Part shown: piece by piece, positions 13,656 through 24,388 of the stretch
Layout: each line of letters opens with the position of its first letter
Position numbering within the stretch: the first letter of the stretch is position 1
Assembly (NCBI RefSeq): GCF_000002995.4
Contig: NW_025062477.1
Coordinates: forward strand, 4,684,649 to 4,748,648
From: Brugia malayi
Lineage: Eukaryota > Nematoda > Chromadorea > Rhabditida > Onchocercidae
Reading direction: 5' to 3'
Length of the DNA: 64,000 nucleotides
Made by a program: the position numbers and the translations under genes
Notes under the pieces: model-generated
The model's input: only the letters and a program-made list of their open reading frames with translations
Database searches by the model: none
Told to the model about the DNA's origin: nothing

Positions 13656-14780
13656 TTGAGAGTATTTGATGGAATGATTGTTGTAATACATCTCTCTTAC
13701 CAATATATATAAATATATATACATAGATAACTAGATAGATATAGATATATAAATTTGCATTTTGTATCTGCATGCTTTTTATAATAGTGTTTATTACCAG
13801 TTAAAAAATAGGTCTTGTATAAATTAAATAGAAAGGTTTATGAGAATAGTATATATATTGATATAGTGATATAAATGCGGTAGTTATATCTCTTTATCTG
13901 TTTGCATTAACATGGCTTATGTAAACTGATCAAAATATGTGGGATAAGAGATTTTTAACGTCAGAAGTGAAAAATTATAAATTGTTATTAGAATGTCCAT
14001 TAACATTGGATTCGATATTTTATGCAAAATTCTCTTATTATTTGCAAGATAAATATGTGATTGTTGTTTCATCGTTTAAAAACAGTGGTTTATTATATTT
14101 CTGGATGTAATTAATATTCCATCAATAAAACACATGAAATGTTAAATTAAGATAGTTTTATTCGTTTTTCTTATATTTTAAAATGAAGCGCTGTATGAAG
14201 TTTTATAAAATTTAAAATCACAATTCGAGGTTATAAAATTTTGAATTTAGTGTTTTCAGGGAATCAAGATGCAGAAGTTTTGTATTTTTAATTTTCAATT
14301 TGCAGTTAGAATGATAGAAAAAGTTTTTTTTTAGTGTTAGAAATATTTAGTCTTTTTCACTTATTATTTCTTAGTTATGAGTTTTCTATATGTTCCTTAG
14401 ATAATAAATATATTTTGCGTGTACAGAATAGCTAAAATCATAAAATAAAACTTACGAATAAATCAACTGATCATATTTCAAAACATATATGATACGTTGG
14501 AAATATTTCTAATTTTCTCATTTGCAATATTTTTGCTTTAGTTTTAAAAATGCTAGATGTTTGGCTTAGTTAAATGGAAAAATTTACACCATTATTGCTG
14601 GCATTATCAAAAAAGTGTTTCATTTATCTCTGAAATCTGAAGTGTTTAGCCATTTGGAAAAGCTCCTACCAAAATCAATTCTTAAAAAAACAATTCGACA
14701 AATTATTTTAAATCACGAAACAGTGTTGGAAATGGTAATAAAATTTAATTTAATCAAACATAGATCAAAAAGAAGAGCTA
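11673..14780. other. Convergent intergenic region with importin-beta 3' UTR
   Basis: This 3.1 kb stretch is T-rich on the + strand from about 11870 to 13670, with long pyrimidine runs and a TA/GATA-like simple repeat near 13700-13755. AATAAA hexamers on the + strand occur at 13079-13084 and 14124-14129 and are candidates for the importin-beta poly(A) site. The next gene is on the opposite strand and ends at 14781, so the two genes converge. Short ORFs here are low-complexity and look spurious. Confidence 0.55.
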
Positions 14781-17598
14781 TCATCTTTCACTTCTTGTCT
14801 CTTCAGATTCATCAGTCTCATCACTGGATGATTGCGCTTCTTCATCTCCCGTAAGGCTGATATTTGAATGATCCGAAAGCACATTTTCAGTTGTTTGTAA
14901 TCGATTCCTTTCTACTGGCATCAAACTCTTCAAATATATCACAAAATTTGGTTTTATTAAAAGACTAAATGATATTGTAAAAATGTGACACTTTTAGAGT
15001 GGATTGAAATATATTTATCAACTCTGTAATAATAAATCTCATTTTTGTTGATGCTATAAGGAAAGTTTAATGAGTATAAAAAAGCTAATTCAAACTTAAT
15101 TGCAAGCGGTATTGTCGTTTTTAATTAAGCAAACAATAATACAAATTTGACCTAGCACTTGTTTAAATCACTGTGGAAAAATGATAATTCTGGGATTTTT
15201 TGCAATGCTATTTATTTAATCTACTTAATCAATGAATGAATCATACCACGTAAATTGAGGAAAATTTAACCGTTCTAACGAAAAAAAATTGGTACATTTC
15301 AAATATTTAGCATGAATGTAATTTCAAATTGTTATTATCTCTTAATCATATCATGTAATTATCCTCATTACTATGAGGAATTATTTTGAAATATAAGAAA
15401 GATAAATTAATATGTATCAAATTTTATTACTTTTTTCAAGCTCAGTAATTTGTCTACAGGAATTTCACGCATAGTTTTAGTTTCAATTTCATCCAACCAT
15501 ATATTAGCCGAATGTAAGTCTGAAGCTTGACTTGAATCAATGGGCAAATCGGCCATGAAATTCTTAAAAATTCACTTGCAATATTGCTCTACAGTATTTT
15601 ATATTTCAATAATAAATCATCCTATCATAACTTTCTATTCCATAAAATAGTAAAATTCTATCGTACTATTACGTCTGTAAAAACTTAAAACAATCCTCAA
15701 TTTTTTAAATTGTGCAGTGCAGTAATTTGCATTGTTTTTTTCCTTAAATGAACCTTTTTATTTTTCTCGAATCTTCCAAAAAGCACATTTTTTGCTAAAT
15801 CCTTGCTGATTTCTGCATATCAGATTTCAATAATTAAGATAAGCCCTAATTCATTTTTGTGTTATTATCATATTTCTTGTCAAAATTAAATCATGCTTAA
15901 TTCTGTTGTAAACAATTTCCCAATCATGATAATTAAAATCCTAACAGTAACATTGCTAGATACTAGCTTCATCATCATAGATACTAATTTGTCTTTCTTT
16001 AAGCCTTACAATCTTCGTTTTTGTCATCATTTCATCTCTCTTTATTCCCGTATTTACTCGATTTTGAGAAATCGATCTTTGGGTACTTTCAATATCGAAA
16101 TTCCTCTTCTTTCCATTGCTTTTTTCCTTTTTTATACCTTTTTTTCTTTTCTCCTGAAAATTTGCAACGATCACAAGGTTTATTTTTGTTATGAAAAGTG
16201 CTAGGAAGAGCAATAAGTGAAAGGATAAATACATTTCATTGGAATTTATTATCAGTTTAATTAAAACAATTAAATGTACTGAAACCAACAATTATTTAAT
16301 TGGAAATATAAAATTAAAAATGTTAAATATATTTAAGACATACCTTTACAATTTCAGTCATAGCGTCTTCTTCAGTGGATTCACTAAACAACGGTGTTGC
16401 ATCATCTTTTGCCTTCTTTATTAAGCTACTGCTTTGTTGATTTTGATTAATTGGAATAAATGAGATTGTTTCAGTGTTCAAATTTGAATTTTTATTGAAT
16501 CTATAAATCAACAAATATCCGTGAAAAAAGATTTTTTTTCTCAGTTATTACTCATTGCTTGAATTCATATACATTCATGCGTTTTTTCTTTTTTATTTTT
16601 TTTATTGCATAAATTTCAGTAAACGAAAAACTGAATATGAAGAGAATTTCCTAATAATTATTATTTGATTAATGAAGAATTAGTGATTATTATGGAATAA
16701 ACCTTCGAAAATGCTAACTAACGAGGTGGAACATAAGTTTTGTCCATTAGAAACACTCGAAACTTGTCCATGAATTGATATTGACTCAGTATTCGGTGAA
16801 TCTATCATAATATCATATCACTATCACAGAAAAAGTACTTTGTAACTAACTTCCATCTATATATTATTATTATTATATATATATATTTTGTAACAGATTT
16901 GTGTGTTTATATTTATACATTATTTTTTTTCACATACTAATGAATTTATCATAAATTCTTTTTTTTCCTTTTAACTTAAAAATTATGTAATACTGATCAA
17001 TAAATACCTAATATAGTTACGCTCGTTGAAAAAAGAAGCAAAAACAGTTAAACATATATGAAAAGAATTATGAATGCAATTAGAGGATGGAATTAATTCA
17101 GATGCATTTCGGATGCATAAAAATAATCAGCCATATCATTAATCTAATCAATTATATCAATAATGTATTCTTTTCTTCATTTTTTTTTTTTTTTTGAGAA
17201 ATTTTTCAATGCAAAATTTTGAAACTTAATATTCAAAAATGAATGAATCACAGATTATTTCGGTTTAAGCATTCGTTCATTGCTCCATCGTTCTGACCGT
17301 TTAAAATGCTACTAAAATTTTTCAGATTATGGAATTTGTAATTTAATTCTAATCAATGATATTATGTTATAATAAATTTGTATTAAATTAATAAAATACT
17401 ACCTTTTCGTTTTTCTGTTATATTTTTCTTTGCTTTACATAATAAGATAGAAATAGTTGTAACAGCAGTTAGTGTCACCATTAATGCAGGTGCAATTTGT
17501 TTACCGTAATTGCACAATTCGATTGTGTAAACTGTTATCATTGTCCTCTTAACAGTTTCAACGCATGCTAATATCAGTAGATAATAATAAGCTGACAT
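14781..17598 (-). CDS. Unrecognised membrane protein with a long charged tail, six exons
   Basis: I do not recognise this gene. Six exons join with matching phases: 17403-17598, 16723-16801, 16344-16500, 15964-16153, 15431-15519 and 14781-14927, giving 858 bases and 285 residues. The ATG at 17598 follows an in-frame TAA twelve bases upstream with no AG between, so it is a credible start. Residues 1-12 are hydrophobic (YYYLLILACV), and a clear membrane segment near residues 38-55 (ALMVTLTAVTTISILLC) is followed at once by basic residues KAKKNITEKRK, so the tail is probably cytoplasmic. The tail is low in complexity: an N/S/Q-rich part, a Lys/Arg-rich part (EKRKKGIKKEKSNGKK) and an acidic Ser-rich end (DEEAQSSSDETDESEE). 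Donors include GTAGTA, GTTAGT, GTATGT and GTAATA. No homologous family is claimed. The phase agreement across five introns is the main support. Confidence 0.72.
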
Positions 17599-20229
17599 CA
17601 ATATATATTAATGTTAATAATGCTATTATCAATAGATAATTATAAAACACTTTGAGGGATTGGAAACGATACCATCTGATAAGCACAAGAAAAAAATTAA
17701 CTGTTTTACAAAATGAACCATCTAATTAGCAAAACGAATAAAAACTTTGTGTTCCACAGTTGACCGTCACAAACAAAACTCGTACTGCTTTTCACGCTAC
17801 CAATCAAATATAATAAATTTGTAAAAATAAAATTGGTTAGGTTTTTTACATTAAATAAAATACTTTACGCAAATTGCAAAAATTTGCGTAAAGGAATGTA
17901 TGTTGAAGCGAACGATATTTGAGTTATTAAGCAATTTAAACAAACAAAAAAGGCAAAGTATGGAAAGAATTAAAGTATGAAAGTGAAATGCATGAAAGAT
18001 ACTTCCACATGCATTTTTCATCGTAACAAAACATCTTTTTTTTTTTTTTTTTTAAATAGACATAATCAATATAAACACATATACAAGATGAAATAATTCA
18101 AAAGTCCGCGATACCTTCCAAAACTTTGTTATTTCATCCGATCCATGCCATTATTTTCAAAGAATATCATCCATTCTATGCTTAAATACTATTTTTGTTA
18201 AGAGTTAATTAAATAAGTTACAATAGAAATGATAACTTTGCTCTTTAGTGTCATTCTAAACAATCTGTGGTGACAGATGTTGAAAAAAGCAATAGATTAG
18301 GTTCAGTTGGAGATAAAATATGAGGAATTCTCCTGGAGAGAAATCTGTTGAAAATAATTTAAGGAAAATTGCAGCAATGAATGAATGTAGGATAGCCAAA
18401 TTGAAACAACCCTTTCCATGTAATATGCAAATTTTCGTATTTCACTTTTAGTTCTCTTTAGGATAATACCAAAAAAATGCATTTGATTCTTCTGCTTCTG
18501 TCATTTTTACACATTTAATATGGTTGCTATTAAAGTAAGCAATATTGCAGAATTGATTAAGCACTTGCTCAGTAGTAGTGACAAACGTTTCTCTATTGCA
18601 ATTATTGCCAGAAAGTAAATCAATGCATAAAATTGTCTTAAAAAGTCGATTTATGCAAATTCAACAATTAAAAACAGCTTACAAATAAAAAATTGATTAA
18701 AATAGCGTAGACAAAATAATGCGTTGATGTGGACATGACGTACAAAGTCCATATTTCTTTTGAATAATCTGGCATAAGTTGATGCTGAAGCATTTAGAGT
18801 TCAACCGCATGTCTGGAGGATGAATGATGATCTTAGATTCAAAAAATGGACTTCAAAATTTACAATTTATTTTGGCTTGACTGGAAAGTGAAATAGAGCT
18901 ATTGAACAGATCCATTACTTTATCCTTCTTAACTCTTTCTTTCGAGGTGATTACTTTTTAATCCAACATTATCCTCAAATTACCTTAAAAAAGCAAATTC
19001 ACACATCAATTGTCGATTCTATCTATTCACAATACTGTATAGGAATGCTTTATATTAGTTACTGGACTATGAAATATAATTACTAAATGCACCTTTTCCT
19101 GCCTTATTTGCATTGAGCTTAAAGAATTTTCTTCGTAATAATAAACGATAAATAAATTAAAGTTCAACAACAAAGAATTGCAATTCTATAACATTTTCCC
19201 ACCTGCTAACTTATCATTTTCCTACTTCAAGCAGTAATTGTTCAATATAGCTAAATGCACAGAGACCGTTCAATCAGCATCCAATAACATTTGTAGAAAG
19301 AACTTAAAACTGCGTTCTACATATTTGGGACGTATATCACATTCAACCTAATATGGTAACAGTCCAGAACAAATCCGTAATATAATAAACAAGTATGCAG
19401 TTTTTGTTTTATTAGTTAATAATATAATAGACTGATCAGTAAATTTATAGTATAACTAAAATTATGTGCTGACAAAATAATGTGAAAAAATTTAAAAGCC
19501 TTGTTGAAATTTTTTTGAAATGACTCAATTTTGTTGTTGCTGTGTCTTAGAAGGCAATGTTGCTTTACCAGAATATCAATACTTCCAGAAACTATGACAG
19601 AAATTTGAAGCTGACTCTATCAGTTCTAAGGAAGAGAATCGAAATTGGAACAACCATTAGCCAATAGTAATGCTTTGGTACCATATTTCAGTGTGTTAGC
19701 ATGATAGGTTAATAAGTATATGGTAAATAATTTCACGATGATATGATATGTTCAAATGTTTGCAGCTCATATTAAACTAGTACTCCTTTCCATGTCGAGA
19801 AATTGTAAGTGCTATTAAGAACCTTTGAACTTTCCTTGGTTGTGACTTGCAGTTGAGAATAAAAGTTGTTATAATAACTTTGTAGTTTGCGATCCTCAAA
19901 CACTTGGACAATGGGTTGAAATTCTTATATACTGGACATTGGCGGCTTGCAATAAGCGCATGATTACAGTGAGTAGAGCTGTATTTCAGGTGATCTTTAC
20001 TCTTTGCACAGTAACAGTTAAACTTTCATTTAAAACGAAGGAACACTTTTCAACATATTAAGCAATGCATATACTTTGTTAACAACTGTAGCATTGCAAA
20101 CAATGCACATATATGTGGAATGTTTATGGTTTTATATTTTTAAAATTTGTAAAGGATATTCAATTAAGGTAATCTTAGTGGTACGGATTAATCAATTTTG
20201 TTGAGACATATTCGGTTTTTCTAATACTC

Positions 20230-20720
20230 CAAACATCACAGTTTTTCCCACTCTGTCGCTGAAATTACCAAGAAAGAAATTATATTTTATTATTTGCAGA
20301 AAGTTTTTGGGATGAAATCTCGTTTGATCGATATGTAGAATATCCGCTGCGTCAGCATGCAAAGTTTGGTGTACATAGCATGCAAAGTTTGGTGTGTATA
20401 CTTGGTGTACATGAAGAGAATAAGTTTTTTTTTTTTTTTTTTTTGCTTTATTGCTTTCTGTATAATAATGAAATTATAGGAGGAGATGTTATAGAAAAAG
20501 TAATAAACTGTTGGCAAATTAACTAATTTCAAGAGAACTGAGTTTTAAAATCATAGAACCAATTCCTGAAACAAACTTAAACGATGACAACGAAGCCTTC
20601 AGAACGTAGATTTAATTAAAGTATCCCTGAGATGGATAGTCTTAGAAAACTATATCACCATCTATCCGGATTCAAGTTTAGAATAGCATTCTCTCCGGAT
20701 CATTGCGGACAGGCTAACAA
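20230..20720 (+). repeat. Diverged dispersed repeat, copy 1
   Basis: Segments here resemble 30880-31240 in the left arm, and hence its mirror at about 44250-44610. Matching blocks in the same order include TTGGCAAATTAAC at 20507 and 31066, ACTGAGTTTT at 20537 and 31094, and a block around 20680-20705 (GCATTCT..GGAT.ATT.TGC) matching 31170-31197. Divergence is high, so the edges are approximate. Confidence 0.45.
20354..20399. repeat. 23-base tandem duplication
   Basis: Two adjacent 23-base units each begin AGCATGCAAAGTTTGGTGT and differ only in the last few bases. It is a simple local duplication with no known role. Confidence 0.75.
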
Positions 20721-20864
20721 TCCAGTTGACTGACATGCTTTGTCTGATCTTTTCACTGAGATTTGTTTGGCATGGGAACCAACTATACCGACAACAAATG
20801 CCATTACCAGAAATGTTATATGAGCATGAAAGCTTCTCCAACACTGATATTGACGAAGAATGTA

Positions 20865-20932
20865 TATATATATATGTAGAGAGGGAGAGAGAAAGAAAGA
20901 GAAAGAGGGAGAGAGAGAGAGAGAGGGAAAGA
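20865..20932. repeat. TA/GA microsatellite
   Basis: A short TA run (TATATATATATGTAGA) passes into about 55 bases of purine-only GA-rich sequence. Similar GA/CT tracts occur at 23348-23380, 23632-23655 and 37566-37590 and their mirrors. Confidence 0.85.
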
Positions 20933-21807
20933 TGAGGTAGTTGGTTTCAAAGGAAGAGTGAATAGCAAATAGCTTTCCAATTAGATTTTTCAGAATGACG
21001 GAATTCTGGTTGTAAAGATGTTGGATAGCGTTGATTTATGATCAGTATGGTTTATGACAAACACAGTTTCGGAGTGATATTTGACAGTATTACCAAATGA
21101 TTTAAAAGCTAATCGTATTGATCAATATTCGGGGAATATTTTTACAAAGGACATTTGAATTACTTGAGGCGTTGAATTTCGAAATGCAAAAATTCTGATT
21201 GCTAATACAGGTGTGAAAAATTTATAAGTGTTGGTCGTTCATTTTATACTTAGTTGTTAATGAAAGCATGATAGACTATATATGGGATTTTAACTAATAA
21301 TGAGATCACTAATGAATAAAACTTAATGTAGTCCAATTTTAAAATGAAAATAAGAGTTCAGAGTAGTGTAATGATCATGGTATTACAAAATAAAAGATAA
21401 ATAATAATTGAAAGAATCCTTCTCTTTTCTTTTCTTTCCATTTTTAAATTGTAATAATTTTCAACTTCATTTAAGGCTCATCGGCTAATCATTCATAGAT
21501 GTTTGTCAGAAGTATCGTTGTAAGGAGCTCTAAATAATGCATAAAATTATCAAATAGATATTATCTTTTGATGTTTTCATCAAAGCTAATAAAAGTTCGT
21601 CAATTATTTGCTCATTGATTGATCAGATATTTGTTTGTCATCGATAAATAAAGTTGATGCTCGTCTCGATAGAGTAGACGTGTGCTATGTTATTATTGCA
21701 AAGTTGAAGATAGTAAGCTTTATCTTTTATACTCATTAAAAATATATTTTTAATTTATCGTTTTGCCTTCATTTAGTACAAATTGGTGTGATACAAGGTG
21801 TGATACA

Positions 21808-21856
21808 ACCTCGATAGATCACCTCACCTCTTATCGTTCAGTGCAATGACTTGCAG
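21808..21856 (+). repeat. 49-base exact copy of nuclear receptor A upstream sequence
   Basis: The 49 bases are identical to 24128-24176, about 210 bases before the ATG of receptor A, and to the reverse complement of 51309-51357 in the right arm. The block starts ACCTCGATAGATC and ends GACTTGCAG, which looks like a splice acceptor. This copy lies outside the palindrome. It is preceded by a small tandem GTGTGATACAAG repeat. Confidence 0.85.
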
Positions 21857-22379
21857 GAAGAGAAAATTTAATAATTTTCTAGAATGATGGTTTTGGTTAT
21901 GGAGATTTTGCAAAAAAACGAATAAAGTAAATAAGGATTTGATGTAGCACAATGAAGTTCTATAGTTCAACATTTGTTTTGAAGATTATACGTAATGGAA
22001 TATTGTACGTATACTGTTTACGTCTTCCTAAAATTCTGATGACATATGGAAATGTTATAATATTGTTAAATAGGTAATTTATTTATTTTATTTTAAAATA
22101 TGTCTTTTATTTGAAATATTGATGTTGATTAATTGTTTTTCACTGCTAATCGTAATTAATATTAAGTTTATTATGCATTTTTGCTAATGTAGCACAGCAG
22201 ACGGACAAATATTACAAAGAGTTATTTCACATGTAGAATAAGGCATGCTGAAGGCTTCTTTTTTTACAAAATTTGTAATACAGTTTTTGATTTTATGTTT
22301 TCTCCGCAAATGATTTCTTCCATAGTCCTTTTGATTCAAGATTTAAGTAAGCTTTAAATGAATATAATTGATCTAATTT

Positions 22380-24388
22380 TATTTTAAGTTGTAGTTCAGA
22401 ATACATCGAAAAAGGAAGAAGTTTGTTTTTTCACTCATTAATGAATTCTTGCGTTATACTATCCCTCTGAAGTTGTTTGTCTTTTGTATACTCTTTTGCT
22501 GGAGAAAAAAGTTAAAAGAAGCACTGGAAGGATTCACAGAGAAATAATTATTGATTTAGCAGGACTGTGAGACAGTTAATGATACTTTGTTATCGATTTA
22601 GCAGGACTGAGACAGTTAATGATACTTTCCTTTATCTGAAGCATAGATATGCAGATGAAGTAGTAAGTAGTAAAATGTTTATCGATCAAAATGTTCCTAA
22701 AATAAATTTTATCCTTATGGAATTTTCATGTCTGATAAATTAAAGAATTGGTGAGGTGAGAAGTGTGATGGAATGAATGTAGGGTAAAATGGATAGGTCG
22801 AGAACGTTAAATACTTATGTCACATTCCGATACACTTTTGCATAAGTTCATTTGTACCTTACCATCATTATAATACAAGACATCATACTCTCCTCTTCAC
22901 CTTAGCAGATCTTTTTCACTATCAAATTATTTAGAAGCAGATGTGAATGGAATCGGCGGGAAGTCTACCTGTTGATGACATGACAGTGAGGTGACGTCAT
23001 TGTGACCTAAGCTGTAAACAACATTTGTCTCATACATCTCTTTCGCTTACATATCAAACACACTGATCTGAAGAGAGGAAATAAGAAGCACTGCAATTAT
23101 TTGTGGAATTTTGAAATTAGGCTCAAAAATTTACTTCAAGAAAGAAGAAGTTAAAATCGGAATAACATGGAGTAGAAATCATATTGTTCAAGAGCGAATT
23201 GTTACCTTGTCATTTTGCAATTTCAACCATCGAATATGCATATTGGGTAGTGGTAGTGATAATGTTTGCTATTGTTTACCGTGAATCTCGAGATCGTGTT
23301 GTATTCATGTATTTAAAAAATTTCTACATTTAAACATTGTGAAAAATATGGGGGAGAGAGAGAGAGAAAGAGAGAAAAGAATCAAGAAAGGCATTGAACA
23401 ATTTTTTGTGTGATGTTGAGGATTTGCTTGTAATGAGAGGTAAGGCGTTATAGTTAGTTAGATGGTCGGACATCAGGTCAAATTTGTCCAGTGGTCATTG
23501 CACCACTATTGCACAGCAATACGGTAAGCAAAGTCAGTGCAACTCAGAGAGAATAGAAATAATAATTGTTGCGTCAGCTAACACTTCCTACCCGATGCTT
23601 CTGTTCTCTCTTCTGAGCTACCTGAAATTTACTCTCCCTCTCCCTCTCTCTCCATCTTGACTGAAATATTGTCCGTTTTCTCTAAAGATCTTTTTTCGTT
23701 AGAAGATAATCTGTTGAAAATATATTTTTGTATAGTTTGAATAAGTATCCATTAAATTGATGAATAAAAGTTTTTCAATGGTTTTTGTGGTGGCTACTTA
23801 AGAAACAGACTTACCTACGAAAAACAAACCGAATGAACATAAGCCAACATATTCTAAAAATTAACACATTGACAAGTTGACTTTTGAACTCGTTCAACTT
23901 GTGCAATACCTTAAATATTTCAATCCAAAGAACAATTGTTTTCAATAAAAGGAAATTTGCTTTTCCCTCGGACATATCCATCGTTCATTTGTCCCTCATA
24001 TTGGAGAATATTAGCAATGGATGCCCTCTGCATCTATGTTGTTTACAGGTATTTTTTTCATAATTTACCTACTACCCTCAGGTCAAGTTCACCATCACAT
24101 CATATTACGTCACGACCTAACCCCGCCACCTCGATAGATCACCTCACCTCTTATCGTTCAGTGCAATGACTTGCAGCGACCCGTGCTCTTAGCTGCTGCC
24201 ATTTTCCACAAATAACTGCAGTTGCTTCATTTTTGTCCGGTGTATATCCTATTTTCGAAGAGGTTTCGAAGAAAAATCCCGGTTGAGATATTCCGAGCTG
24301 CACTTCAGAATATTCAGCTTTTCGACCAACTTTTTCCCAAAAATTTCCACTTCATATAATCACAGAGCTAATTTTTGGGTAGGAAAAG
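22380..24388 (+). promoter_or_regulatory. Upstream region of nuclear receptor A (left copy)
   Basis: About 2 kb of non-coding sequence upstream of receptor A. It holds the 42/40-base tandem repeat (22548-22629), GA and CT microsatellites (23348-23380, 23632-23655) and the 49-base block at 24128-24176. A possible donor (CAG then GTATTTTT) at about 24048 could end a 5' UTR exon. No core promoter element stands out. The mirror copy is 51097-53105. Confidence 0.4.
22548..22629. repeat. Tandem duplication near outer end of left arm
   Basis: Two adjacent units of 42 and 40 bases share ATTTAGCAGGACTG and GAGACAGTTAATGATACTTT. The mirror is at about 52856-52937. A further diverged unit lies just outside the right arm. 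Confidence 0.8.

Larger units (their letters stand above)
17599..22379. other. Gene-poor region left of the palindrome
   Basis: About 4.8 kb with no coding sequence I can support. It contains poly-A and poly-T runs, a 23-base tandem duplication (20354-20399), a degenerate dispersed repeat (about 20230-20720), a TA/GA microsatellite (20865-20932) and a 49-base copy of sequence from upstream of nuclear receptor A (21808-21856). Short ORFs near 20290-20935 are low-complexity or microsatellite translations. Confidence 0.6.

Noticed and set aside
12606..13659. Overlapping + strand ORFs rich in Phe, Leu and Ile
   Set aside because: They are translations of T-rich sequence in the importin-beta 3' region, with no splice context or domains.
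20726..20935. ORF ending in an Arg-Glu repeat
   Set aside because: The repeat is the translation of a GA microsatellite and the rest has no recognisable feature.
23936..24169. 77-codon ORF upstream of receptor A, also present in the other arm
   Set aside because: Its presence in both arms only reflects the palindrome. There is no recognised domain, and the region is more likely leader or promoter. It includes the 49-base repeat.
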